Positions 11,290-22,963 of a DNA stretch of 64,000 nucleotides are shown piece by piece. This DNA comes from Turnera subulata. Taxonomy: Eukaryota > Streptophyta > Magnoliopsida > Malpighiales > Passifloraceae. The DNA lies in contig JAKUCV010001648.1 in NCBI GenBank assembly GCA_028386065.3, positions 119,641 to 183,640 of the forward strand. Direction: 5' to 3'. The notes beneath the pieces were generated by a model. It had not been told where the DNA came from and did not search any database. It saw only the letters and a list, made by a program, of their open reading frames with translations. How positions within the stretch are numbered: the first letter of the stretch is position 1; each line of letters begins with the position of its first letter. The translations under genes were made by a program, and so were the position numbers.

Positions 11290-13413
11290 TTAGTTAAAGA
11301 ATATGACAGGAAAAGGAAGAAAAGAGAAGGAGAATAAGGCTGAGAAGGAAGTGTGTGGTTTGGCTCTGTGGAGAAAATGTCCAAAAGAAAAAGAAAAACC
11401 AAGAGATGGGTTTTTCTGGAAGGAGTGGAGTAGGAAGGAAAAATGTATTAAAAGAAAGGTTGAAAGGTCTTTAAATGGAGTGGTTTATCGGTTATCTATC
11501 TCAGTTGGTTTCTCTTCTCTTTTGTTTCTTGTTTTCTTTTTACCTTTAACTCGCTCTCAATGAAAGTCCTTAATTATACTTTTCGTAGTCTTTAAACTGG
11601 TAGTTAGTATTTTTTAGGTACTTTTGTTGGCCTTTCTTGATTTCGTTTTCTCGTCCTGCCAAAAAGTTACAATCAGTTTAACAACTATGGACTGCAAAGA
11701 TTTACTGCTGTTGCTTTTATCAGGAGAATGGATATATAATGGATATAGTGCCATGGGGCCCGGAGCCAACTGCTCATTGTATCTTTTCTTGCACGGCCAG
11801 AAAGATTTGTATACAAAGAGCAGAACGAAATCAATACATATGAATTAAAAAAAAAAACTAAAGTGCTAACATAACTGTTGTCACGTTTTAGGGAGGGAGG
11901 ATTAGTTTGCGTGTATCACAATTGTTTAGGATTTGGTTCCATTCCATGTTTGTCTTTCTAACCCAGACCACTTGTCTTGCATGTTCTGTGCTGTTATTTG
12001 TTTGATTGCAAAATACTGAATGACAGATTGGAAAATTTCTTGGACGCGGAAATACAGCCAGCAGAAAACCTGTATGGTTACCATGTACAGATAGTCATAG
12101 ATACACTACATGTGACTAAGATTTCTGGTGGACCACTTTTGCTTTTTTTCTTTTAGATGAAAGGAAGATCACACGCTGCTGATTTTGGGTAACTCGGAAT
12201 GCTAGTCATTAGTGCGGGCTGCTGATTTTGGGTAATGCGGAATGATAATCTTTAGTGCAGAATGCTAATCTTTAGTGATTTACACATTTTATTACTCTAT
12301 TTTTTTTAATACTTGAAGAGTATCATAGTCGCGGACTAATCTTTTTAGTGATTTACACATTTTATTACTCTTTTTTTTTATGCTAGAGAAATAATCAACT
12401 ACCAGACTAATCTCTCCCTGGCTCATATTTTATTACTCTTGTATTTCCATTTATCTCCAATGGGTTCCATCAGTTTGGTCTGGTCCAAGGTTTTGAAAAC
12501 CGGACCGGGCATCGAACCGGTGAAGGTAGTAGATCAATATAACCGGGACTAAACCGGGATAAAACCGGGATAAAACCGGAGTTCAACCAGAATTTCAGTA
12601 GACCAGAGATGTGCTAGAAAGGCGGTTGAACCGGGCTAACCGGTCGAACCGGTCCGGTTTTGATAACCTTGGTCTGGTCTGCTCATAACCAAGGCGTCCA
12701 CCAAACTGATAATTGTCATAATAAGTAGTAGCACTATAGCACCAAAGTCTTAGCTAGGAAAGTGGAAAGGTAGCAGCAAGAGAACCAAGGGCTAGCCACC
12801 TGGAGAACCCAAAGCACCTTAAATGTTCCAGAATCCTGACAGTAAAAGGTGCAGGTGGGGACCCGGAGGAGACGATTAACTAAGGAAAAAGTTGGTCGGT
12901 AAGCTGCATTAAGTTGAATAGAAAAAGTATGATAGATTAACGCGTTGAATCACATGAACCCTTTATTAAAATTGCTCTTTTCATACTTTCAATTGGCTCT
13001 AAAGCACCGACTACAGGCTATGTATGACCATGTTCCTCACCTTTTGGGTCAACCACTAAAGAAGCTGAGCCTGAGATATGCAGGATAAAATTAAAGGCCA
13101 ATAAGTGATGGCTTTATATTTCCACCGATTTCAATCAGTGTACACGCTATTGATGTGATTGTTGACTTCTGTATTATGTCCAGTCTATCCATCCAATACA
13201 TTGTATATGAATTTTGCTGCCAAAAGTGGCCAATGGTTGCATCTTGACCTAGTTTCTTGAAAATTTACTAGCATGGTAGCATCTCCAATTGTAACTTTGA
13301 CACAATTCTGGCAGCAGCAAAACCTATATGCCAATAGAGGTGAACACCCTCTCTAATGATGCTTTAAATTATGACACTAATATTTACGTAGGAAGAACAT
13401 GACTGTTTTGTGT
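11290..13413. other. Intergenic between PDCT and PIFI, with a MITE
   Basis: The two genes converge. The first 300 bases are probably PDCT 3' untranslated sequence. Near 12,190-12,400 short related units recur, such as CTAATCTTTAGTG and TTTACACATTTTATTACTC. A MITE occupies 12,485-12,672. No gene was recognised. Confidence 0.5.
12485..12672. mobile_element. MITE-like element with 24-bp terminal inverted repeats
   Basis: The first and last 24 bases are inverted repeats matching at 22 of 24 positions; the ends read CCAAGG...CCTTGG. A 6-base direct repeat, TCTGGT, flanks it exactly at 12,479-12,484 and 12,673-12,678, as expected for a target-site duplication. The interior is non-coding and rich in AACCGG units, with three near-tandem AAACCGGGAT copies. 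The 188-base size fits a non-autonomous DNA transposon; the superfamily was not determined. Confidence 0.65.
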
Positions 13414-15890
13414 CTAATCCTCCGCGTCTGAATCAATCGGGCAGGATCCATCATCTACATTTGCGTCGGGGTTAAACATGGGTGAGCTCGTGTCCATGCA
13501 TCCAGGTACTAGATTGAGTTCACAGCGATCACCCTGTAATAATAATGCCCCATTTGATAAAGATGCCATATTAGTAAGTAGTATGAAAACTTGAGGAGTT
13601 TCTCATGATAGATGAAGACAATGAAATGAGAGGATGCAGGAAGGAAAAGGTATACTCACTCCTTCAGCGGACAAATTAACCACGGTACATGTAGTGGCAA
13701 CTCTGTTTGTGTCTGGAAATATTGCTCTTTCACATGCACCTTCTTTGCTCAACTCTTCTGCTAGACCCTGCAAAACGCATATAGGTTTTAGTTGTTTCAA
13801 TGCCTACAACTGCAAGTCTTTCAATTGGTATGCGCCATAAGCCACAAGCAAATGACAAAGTGATATCTGCAAATTCCATCAGACAATTCTCAAGTTAATA
13901 CCTCATTGAAGAATTCCATTGGTTTATTTCGCCAACGGTTGGGAACTTGAAACTGCAGTCTGTAAGGACCATCCCAATCCTTTCCATTTGTAAATGAGAA
14001 AATCAAGTTCACAGCTGAAAAATTGATCAAGAGACGCCTCAGTAGAGATCATTACAAATGTCCAAGAAAGAAACTGTCAAAACAAGAACTTAAACCAACC
14101 ATGCTTAGGGATGCATATCTGGATGGTGTAAAATGGGTCATCAGCTTTGCCTCGAACCTTTTCAAGCATTTGCCTTGGTTCACCACCGCACATAATGGGC
14201 TGATTAAAACCACCTGAAAAAGTATATCCCAAAAAGTTAATTGGCGGAAAACTAATGGAATACTAGCTTAAATGGAAAAACAAGTTCTAATACAATTATT
14301 CATTCAGAACTTATAAAACCACAAACAGCAAAACATAGAGTAGAATGCACCATTTGAGCAAAAGCAATAGAAAGCATCAGAAATTACCGTTAAAAGCGAT
14401 ACCAAACTCTTCATTTGGAGTGAGATTGGTGGCAGCAGGGTTGTAGAAAAGTTTGAGCTTCTCTCCCTGTTTATAAGCATCATTAGAAAGAATAGTTCCT
14501 TTGAAAGATAAATAAGAACAAACAGTAGCAATTTGAGTTAACTTACGGAAGTTGGAGGAAGACCATTCATTGTCTTCCAGTATACAGGAGCCCTCCCTAG
14601 TTCGAATTTACCCCAGCTAGGCCGCTGATATCTGCGACAAATTTCCAGCTCATATTACAATTGGAGTTCAGAGTTCACAGGAACACACAATGAAAGTTAA
14701 ATGCTACGCTGAGTTGACTCTAATGCAAATACAATTATCTTCTTACTTGACAAACGTTCAGCTCCAGTAAAGTTATTAATAGCTAAGCAATTAAGCTGGG
14801 GTGCAGGAAAGAATTCATACTCTATAATTTCCTCAGCTGGAGCTGTAGCAACAGCAGCTGCAGCAGTCACTGTCCGACTAATCTTGATTTCCCTGCTCTT
14901 CTTGGAAGAGCTTCTTGGCAGTGAAGCACCAATAATGGTACTAGCTGCAATGGAAGGATAGCAGATGTCATGTATTTGGAACTCACGATTCATATGTTGC
15001 TGGGGTCTTTGTTCTTACACTCCTTCAGGAAGAACATTCTTACTTATACCAGAACAAAGTCAGCTAACTTGCTTTAACTTATACAAGAATAAAGTCAGCA
15101 AACTTGCTCCAGAAATAGATTGAGCATGCTTTAACTTGAACAAGAATAAGTCAGCAAACTTGTTTTGCCAGAAATAGATTAAAGATGCAATATTTTTGCC
15201 AACTACAATTATGTAAGACCCATATCAAATCCATTTGCTGCTTGTTTTAGATGTAGAACATCAATTTGTCTGTTGAACTAAAGTATGTCCTTTGAAAAGG
15301 TTATCAACAATCTACTTCAGATTGTCTTAGAACATTGAAATTTCATCAAGATCATGAGAATGGGAAGTTCATCTGCAGATTCTCGCCAATAGCCTCTTGT
15401 TGTAGATGTAGAACATCAATTTGTCTGTTGAACTAAAGTATGTCCTTTGAAAAGGTTATCAACAATCTACTTCAGATTGTCTTAGAACATTGAAATTTCA
15501 TCAAGATCATGAGAATGGGAAGTTCATCTGCAGATTCTCGCCAATAGCCTCTTGTTGGTTAGTACAGAAACGCAGCAATAAGTAACACACGTTTTTGGTA
15601 CTTTAATTAAGCCTATTGGACAATCAAACCATAACTCTCACACCCATCACCGGCAACCAACAACTACCACAGAATTACATTTATTTACACTTCAATCACA
15701 GACAGTACTTACAAACAACAACTACCACAGAATTAAAGTTGAAACGATCAACTAAGTACCTATGCAACATCAAAGTTGAAAGAGACTCACCAAGAGTGTT
15801 TGGGACGGTTGGGTTAGCACTAGAGCTGGCAATTGGCGTAGTGGAGACAAAAGGCTGAGCCGAAAATTTAAAGATGGAAGCCATTTCCAA
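13414..15890 (-). CDS. Plastid protein, probable PIFI (post-illumination fluorescence increase)
   Basis: Eight exons in transcript order: 15890-15791, 14944-14752, 14631-14547, 14466-14388, 14213-14100, 14014-13902, 13767-13660, 13533-13414. They encode about 303 residues. The N-terminus is Ser/Thr/Ala-rich, like a chloroplast transit peptide. The mature part includes [60 protein letters not shown] and a C-terminal [18 protein letters not shown]; no catalytic motif is recognised. I call it PIFI, a stromal protein linked to NDH-dependent chlororespiration, partly from protein family and partly because PIFI lies between ROD1 and FAD5 in Arabidopsis. The exon 2 donor is the least certain junction: TTT|GTCAAG keeps the frame, while the stronger-looking CAA|GTAAG five bases on does not. 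A second in-frame ATG lies two codons in. Intron 1 carries a perfect tandem duplication. Confidence 0.65.
15248..15557. repeat. Perfect 155-bp tandem duplication in PIFI intron 1
   Basis: Bases 15,248-15,402 and 15,403-15,557 are identical by eye and directly adjacent. Just to the left, 15,040-15,185 holds an older, imperfect tandem pair of about 65 bases (CTTTAACTT..ACAAGAATAA..). The perfect identity implies a very recent duplication or an assembly artefact. Confidence 0.9.
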
Positions 15891-16412
15891 GCCCCTAGTG
15901 ATGCTTTAACTGCCCAGAGGAGAGGGAGAATATCACTTGAATCTATCAATCAGATAAAGCGCATAGCATTAGATATAGAGGGGGTTTTAAAGGAAAGATA
16001 CATCCATGAAATGTCGAGCACAAATTTCCCAATAAATATCTAGAGAGTTGACACAAAAGTGTTCTAGGAAAATGACAAAACACCATATCCAACAGAAGCG
16101 GAAATATCTGGATATTATTGCATTCTTACCAAATCCGCAATCTAACATAAACCCCGCAGCTCCTCCCCACATCTGCCTTATCTCTCTTTGTTTCTCTCCC
16201 CACATTATTTTTGTTATTGCCGTATAAGACATTTTTTCGGACAAGTAAAAACTACGTGTAAATAAATCATGAACTCTCTCTGTTTAAGAGTTACAAGGAC
16301 AACACAACAACATACGCGTCAGCGGGAACCGGGGAACCGCAAGGGAAGTCCAAATTCATCTTATATAAGTAAAACCCACAAAAGGCACAAACCAAAACAA
16401 ACTTCCCTGTCA
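15891..16412. promoter_or_regulatory. Divergent promoter region shared by PIFI and FAD5
   Basis: Only 522 bases separate the start codons of two divergent genes for plastid proteins. A TATATAA box lies on the FAD5 side at 16,362. On the PIFI side a weaker TATAT-type motif lies near 15,973. A GATAAAG I-box-like motif at about 15,954 is compatible with light regulation. Co-regulation is inference. Confidence 0.5.
16362..16368 (+). promoter_or_regulatory. Putative TATA box of FAD5
   Basis: TATATAA lies about 45 bases upstream of the chosen FAD5 start codon. It also argues against the in-frame upstream ATG at 16,269, which would lie ahead of the TATA box. Confidence 0.55.
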
Positions 16413-18655
16413 ATGGCTTTGATTTCCTCTCCAGTTATCAAGCCCAAACCTTTTCCTTTTTCCCCACTTCCCCCCTCGATAAAATTATCTAAAGTACTAA
16501 ACTTTGGTCATCGAACTACGCAGACCCATCAACTTAAAACCACATTTAGAAGACAAAGTTCGAGTCTTTTTGACGTTTCGAATAAAAACAATGGGAATGG
16601 GAAAATGCAGGCGGTGGCAGATGCTAATGGTACGTCACTGGAACCGGAGGAGGCTGAGCAGCAGAGGAACTGGAGGAGAATTTTGCTTTCGGATGTTGTT
16701 GTGAAGAGGAAAAGGCAGGTTCTCTGGGGCAGGAAATGGAATGCGTTGGATATTGGCACTGCTGGTGTTATCTTGGCAATGCATACCCTGTGTTTGTTTG
16801 CACCATTTTATGTCAACTGGGGTGCATTTTGGGTTGCTTTTGGACTCTACGTTGTTACAGGGCTTCTGGGTATTACACTCTCTTTCCACCGGAATCTTTC
16901 TCATAGAAGTTTCAAGCTTCCCAAATGGCTTGAGTACAGTTTTGCATATTGTGGTGTTCTTGCACTTCAGGTCGGTTGTGCTCTTGAGATGCAGATTCTG
17001 CAAAAACTGGTGTGGTATTGTACACATTTGTTCGTGATTCATTTACTCTGTTTTTTTGGCTTCCCTGTTGTAGGGAAACCCAATTGATTGGGTTAGCACA
17101 CATAGGTACCATCATCAATTTTGTGATTCTGAGAAAGACCCGCATAGCCCCACCGAAGGTTTTTGGTATAGCCACATGAGCTGGCTTTTTGACACTGATT
17201 CTATCACTCAAAGGGTAGCTGCTCATCCCCAGCTTCATCTATGTCTATTTCTTATTATTTTTCTGTCGCATTTTTAGTCATCTCCATGGCTGATTTTTTT
17301 TATGGATTCCTATGCAGTGTGGAGGACCAAGCAATGTTGGAGATTTAGAGAAACAACCCTTCTACCAGTTCGTTAAAAGCACATACATTCTTCATCCACT
17401 TGCCCTGGCAGTTTTGTTGTATGCAGCTGGAGGATTTCCCTTCCTAGTGTGGGGAATGGTAGGCTATTATCCAAATTCTGCTTCTCTTGATCGTAACATT
17501 TATTCGTTTTATCGATTAATAATGGAGTTCTAACATGAAAGATACATTAACTTTGCATTTTTTTCAAAGTAATGCGTCAAGGCAGCAAGCATGAGTACAG
17601 AGTTGTTTGTGGTGAAATGAGGTCTCCTCTGTTCCTCCAATATCCAAATTGTGGTGTTTCTGTGGTGGTTTTGCAATGTGTACTTGGTTTCAGGCTGCCA
17701 GTGCCACACATTTTGTGCGCATACTTGCTCTCCATTCATCATTGTAGGGCCTGTGAATGTCGAAATTCAATCTTCTGAATAGTGACCTGGGCTTGGGCTT
17801 GTCCATTTTGCTTATTGCCTTTTAGCCGGCAGCACATGGGTTTCTCAAGTTGGATTGATACTTGAGAGTGAATGGTTCACTTCATCACTTGTATGGGTTG
17901 TGACAACTGACAAGTGACAACAATAATGGCAGTACGGTTTCTCAAGTGCCGAGGTCCTGCCACTCATGTTGACACAAAAATACTGAAAATTGGCCATGTT
18001 ATTGCCTGGTCAACAACTCTTAAGCTTCAAAAAAACACACTCTTAAGCTTAGGCTCCTTGTAGTATTTCAAATTCATAATTTTTCACCTATAATGACCCA
18101 TCTCTTTGTTGTCTAGACTTTGATAGGAAAGTGAGGACTAGGAAAAAGACTTGTGAGATACTACTAGATTACCTTGCAGTCTTATGACTAAAGCTGATAG
18201 TTTGTTCCTTTTCTAATAATGATTTTTGTGTGCCAAAACATTACAGGGTGTGAGGACTGTGTGGGTTTTCCACATCACTTGGCTGGTAAATTCAGCTTGT
18301 CACGTATGGGGAAAGCAAACATGGAATACGGGTGACCTGTCCAGGAACAATTGGTAACATAAGCTAACCCTCCTCTGCATAACTTGTGTACATCAAATTT
18401 GGTTGTGAGGAGAAAATTCTCTTCTCTTATCTTTGTAAAATCAAAAACTTCCTCAGGTGGGTTGCATTGCTTGCATTTGGCGAGGGTTGGCATAACAACC
18501 ACCATGCTTTTGAGTACTCAGCTAGACATGGCCTAGAATGGTGGCAGCTGGACATGACTTGGTATGTTGTGAGATTTCTCCAAGCAATTGGATTGGCAAC
18601 TGATGTAAAACTACCCACAGAGGTTCACAGGCAAAGGATGGCAATCAACAACTAG
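16413..18655 (+). CDS. FAD5: Plastid acyl-lipid desaturase, FAD5/ADS3 type (palmitoyl-MGDG delta-7)
   Basis: Five exons (16413-16970, 17074-17214, 17318-17458, 18247-18353, 18457-18655) encode 381 residues; Arabidopsis FAD5 has about 371. FAD5 introduces the delta-7 double bond into palmitate on monogalactosyldiacylglycerol, the first step to hexadecatrienoate in chloroplast membranes. Residues 1-65 are a basic, Ser/Pro-rich transit peptide. All three histidine boxes are intact: HRNLSH (149-154), HRYHH (196-200) and HNNHH (328-332), with hydrophobic membrane segments around 110-145 and 250-280. The sequence [20 protein letters not shown] is typical of the ADS family. Intron 3 is 788 bases, much longer than the others. 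The open frame runs on upstream to 16,269, but the TATA box and the transit peptide favour 16,413. Other ADS enzymes are cytosolic delta-9 types; the transit peptide supports the plastid form. Confidence 0.9.
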
Positions 18656-21600
18656 CTAGAAGGAGGTCAGGTGGTTCTTTTAAGGCAGGGAGATATGGCA
18701 AGGAAGAAATGAACAAATAACTATGAAAGCTTTCTTAGTCCTTTTCACTTGATTTGAACATTAGCATGTAGCCAAAGTCTACAATTTAAGCATCATAGTT
18801 ATTTAATCTTCTTTTGTCCGTTTTTCTTTAAAGAAAAAATCTTGTATAAGATGGTCCCATAGCATATTATTCATATATTTTATAGAGGTGTTCTTTCTGG
18901 TTTAGCTTGATTCCATGGTGGTTCTCCCTTCCATTTCTTCTACCTTCCTGGGTCCTCATTAAAAGCCAGCATACGTTAACCCCAATGGTTTCTTTTTTTT
19001 CTTTCTAATAAAAGATCTTTATAATCCTCCTTTTGTAACCTCACAATTACTTCATTTACAAACAGCAAGTAAAATATCCTTTAGCCCTTGCTTGTTAAAA
19101 TATGAACATTTTTATTCAAGATACGAGGTTGAGAAAATGTCCAATGTTATCTGTCGTAAACAATTTACAGGAACAAAACAGCTAAATTGTTGACAGAAAA
19201 AAAAAAAAAAAAAGCTAAATTGGGCTATATTTGGCTACGTCACCTCCTCGGCCTATCCAGAGAATGGGCTTTTTTCGGCTTTACGTGGCCCATGTGCCAA
19301 TTTGTTATGGTGAGAGGAAACCGACCGACCCAAGTTTGCTATTTAAACAATTGGTGTTTGGATACCGTGACGGGTTCACTATACCATGTGGGCTGAACAT
19401 CAGGTGGGCTCGGTGACTCTGGGTCAATTCACAATTGGTTTGGCGTGACCCTGACCTTCTCGGCCCAGATCGAGAATGGGCCTTTGTCAGCTTCACTAGG
19501 CCCAAGTTCCTTTGTTTTTTTAGGAGAATATCATAACGAGTTCAGCATATGATTTTTTTTTTTCTAATACTTAATAGTGTATAATATTATGTAATTGATC
19601 AATAACTTAATTTTGATATTTTTTGAGGATTATCACTTAATTTTAATTTTAAATGCAATTAAGAGCATCAAGAATATGTTATATATTACAGCACTCCTAC
19701 GAACTAGCTAATCTAAGGCTACAATTAAGTGGACAATGTCAATATGTCACGATCTCGAGCAATGAGTCCCTCCCCATATTATTGGATAACAATATTGCAC
19801 GATTGACCCTCGTAGGTTACCTATTTTAATTGGGATATTGAGCATTTCAATAATCCCCGTCCTTACTTCATGTTAGCTAGTTTGGGTCTAATTAACTAGT
19901 ACTAAATTGAAACATGGAAAGCTCGTCGTCCTTCCAACATTTGGAATTTCAAAGCCAAAAAGGGAGGAATTAACAATGATACGAATACGACAAAAGGGAA
20001 TGTCTTGTTTCCCGTATAGGTAATGGCTATAGTGAATAAGCACGGGAGCATAAAGCAAGATTAATTATGAAGTCTCTCGTATATTAAAGAGTAAAAGTAC
20101 TAGTATAAGTTTTGTTTTGCATGGATACAATCGCCCTGAAAAGTGCTCCACATAAACAAAACACACTTTAGGGTTCATTACTTAATAATTTGCTTGCATC
20201 ACTCCAAAGCATGCTTTCTCATTCCCCTTCTTCTCTCCTTCGTTTTCAAGTGAGCCTAGTTGCCTTGGTTCGCACAATTGCCAACATAACCTTATCACAT
20301 ATCGGTAAAAGATAAAAAGTCCATTTCCCACTTTAACTTCTAACTTAAATTAGACAGTGAAGCTTTTTTCTTTTTCTTCAAATGTTGTCACGTCATAGTA
20401 TACCTTTTTTCCTGAAAGAAATCCCTTTAATCTCAAGACCTGTGATGTTGATAATAGGCAGCCAACGTTATGGTTTGGTTCAGTTTCAAAAAACTCACGA
20501 GGATGATAATTTTATAATTCAAGTTCCCGTCTTATTGCTTAAGCTCCCAACATTGTCTGTAGTATTATTCAGTATGCAAATGATAAGGCCCGACATATTA
20601 TTAAGAGGGAGCAGATGCTAACAGAAGAATAATCTTGGAGGTAGATAAATATGGTATCGATTAGTGACTATCTGACAATAATTATGTTACAAAAACCTAA
20701 TTCTGACAATAATTTTTTTTTTGGAAGAAGGACAACAATGTTGAAATATATATATATATATTATCCACTAGCCCTTCATATATAGATAGAAAATAGCTGG
20801 CTTACGTCACTGCAAAGCATGCCTTCTAGTTTGTCGAGATTTATATAAGCAAAATTAACATGCGTCACATTCAAGAAAGTGGTACTTATTAAATAATGCT
20901 AAGCCCATCATCTAGATAATGAGTATTTTCGTGCAGGCTTTGTACGGTTTGGCGTAGAAAGAACTTCAACTTCTTTTTATGAAACTCCAATATTGAAAAT
21001 ATATATACTAATTAATCTATCACAATTAATTACATGCTTCATCACCTCCTAATTTGTCCCCAGTATATTCTCACATTCACTTATGATCATATAATGCATT
21101 CATATAGTAATACTTTTCTTACAAATACAATTCCATCTAGCTAAGCAATAACTAGCCAGGTAATTTTCCCAAGCCAAGAGAAGTAAAAGCTTCATGGTGG
21201 GATAATGCCTTGCCTTGATGATGGTCAAAGAAATGTAATACTAGTACTACTATAAGAGTAGCAGTCACAGTCCACAGTCCACACTCACCTATATTTTTGT
21301 GCTTTCTCAAACTCTGACTGGGATCCAGCCAGCCAGTCACTTAACCCTTTTGAAAAGTCTCCATCATCAAAAAAAAAAAAAACTCCAGTAGTTACTACTC
21401 CTGCAGTCACTTTGCATATAACAAGACAAAACCAAGCCCTAGTATTTTTGCCACCTGTAATAAATCTACATTTTGCTACTTGTCTTGTCAACAGTGCCTG
21501 CCTACACTGCAGTCACTGCCTGCTTACCCTCTTAGCCTTGTTTACCGGGCTCCTCTCTAATTACTCCTCCCTCCCTCCCTGCAGGGAAATGCATTTTCTT

Positions 21601-21816
21601 CGAGAAAGAAAGAGAGAGTGAGAGCCTATAGGGCAAGTCAGACAAAAAAAATGGGCATGAATCAGTAGAAAAATATATATAGCCCTAGAGAGGAGGTGTC
21701 TTGTATGTACCACTGTACATGCTACTTACTGTTTTTGCAGAAAGTGAAAAGGGTAAAAAAAATTTCCCTCACCATGTTTCTCTTTTTTTTAATAGTAGTG
21801 GAGAAAGATGGCCCTG

Positions 21817-22206
21817 GTGTGTGTATGTGTGTGACAGTTTTTTTTTTTTAACTTTTTGCTTCTAATTAGTGTGTGTATGTGTGTGTGTGGGAGGGTGAAA
21901 GAGGTGACTGACAAGTAACCGGCGGCAGGCAGTTGTCGGGTGGGAGTGAGGGTTAGACGCCGCACTAGCCTGCGAAAACAGACAGCACGCGAGGTGACTG
22001 GGTACGGGGACAGCAGGTTAATTACTATACCACACACACACACACATACCTCCCTTATCCCCCCATTTCTTTGCTTTCTGTGTGGGGGGATGAGGACTGG
22101 AGGAGGGGGATTGTAGGCTGCTGGCCGGTCCGCTTGATACCGCACATTCACCTCGGTAACACCTACACACTACACTCCACGCCCTATTTCCACACACACA
22201 CACACA
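21817..22206. repeat. Cluster of GT/CA dinucleotide microsatellites
   Basis: Short GTGTGT tracts occur near 21,817-21,832 and 21,870-21,888, and CACACA tracts near 22,031-22,046 and 22,192-22,206. They sit in C/G-richer DNA with no coding signature, 0.8-1.1 kb upstream of the AHP6 start. Confidence 0.7.
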
Positions 22207-22775
22207 TAAATAAATATTTTGCCTAAAACCCCATTCTCACTTTGTGGGGGTGTCATCTTCACACACCAAGTCCCCCTTTTCAAGTTACTGAAATTGATGA
22301 ATTCCCAATGAGAAAAGTCAAGACTGACCACCATAGTTCACTGAGAGAACATGCATATATATTTTGGTCATATTTGGTCTAGCTAGTGACCAAAAATCAT
22401 AATTATAGATTATAATGTAGTTGGAATATTCCACTAGCTACTACTATTTTGATGTTCTTGTTATGTACTTCATACAAAAATGGATTGTACTTCCCGGATC
22501 AAATGAAGAATCAATGATTTTATTGTTCTCAAATATCTGCAACAAGAGTACTATTATACATATCGAGTACATGTCTCAAATATACTAGTACGGTAATTCT
22601 AGCGCGTCTAGTAGCATCTTTCTCTAGGATAAATTATATTCATATCTCATAAGATATCAAACTAAATTAACACTATTTCTATGGTGAAGCTTATTTAATT
22701 AACAATAGTATTTTAGTGGTAGTATATGTGTGCGGGTCCAAGGCAAGGCAGGGGTAGGCACCCACCGGGCTCCTT

Positions 22776-22781
22776 TATATA
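22776..22781 (+). promoter_or_regulatory. Putative TATA box of AHP6
   Basis: TATATA in a TTTATATAGG context, about 185 bases upstream of the AHP6 start codon. It predicts a leader of roughly 150 bases, containing an ATG at 22,819 and an in-frame ATG at 22,847. Confidence 0.5.
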
Positions 22782-22963
22782 GGAGTGAGTACATTTCCAC
22801 CACCTTTGTGTGTCTTCGATGCAAAACTAACACAAAACCCTAAACCTTGAAGCAAATTTGTCAAAAGGAAATCTTTCCCAAGAAACAAACCCCCAAGTCA
22901 AAATACTTGAGCATTCTTTGTGGGTTCCCAAGTAAACTAGCCAAAACGGGTCTTCCGCTGTGG

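Larger units (their letters stand above)
18656..22963. other. Long intergenic region upstream of AHP6
   Basis: About 4.3 kb without a recognised gene. The first 300 bases are FAD5 3' sequence. An imperfect direct repeat of about 55 bases, with GGCCCA-type motifs, occurs near 19,246 and 19,457. A TA dinucleotide run lies at 20,748-20,761. From 21,800 to 22,210 there are several GT and CA tracts. The right end is the AHP6 promoter and leader. Confidence 0.5.

Noticed and set aside
16269..16412. N-terminal extension of FAD5 from the upstream in-frame ATG
   Set aside because: A TATA box lies between that ATG and 16,413, and the downstream start already gives a normal transit peptide.
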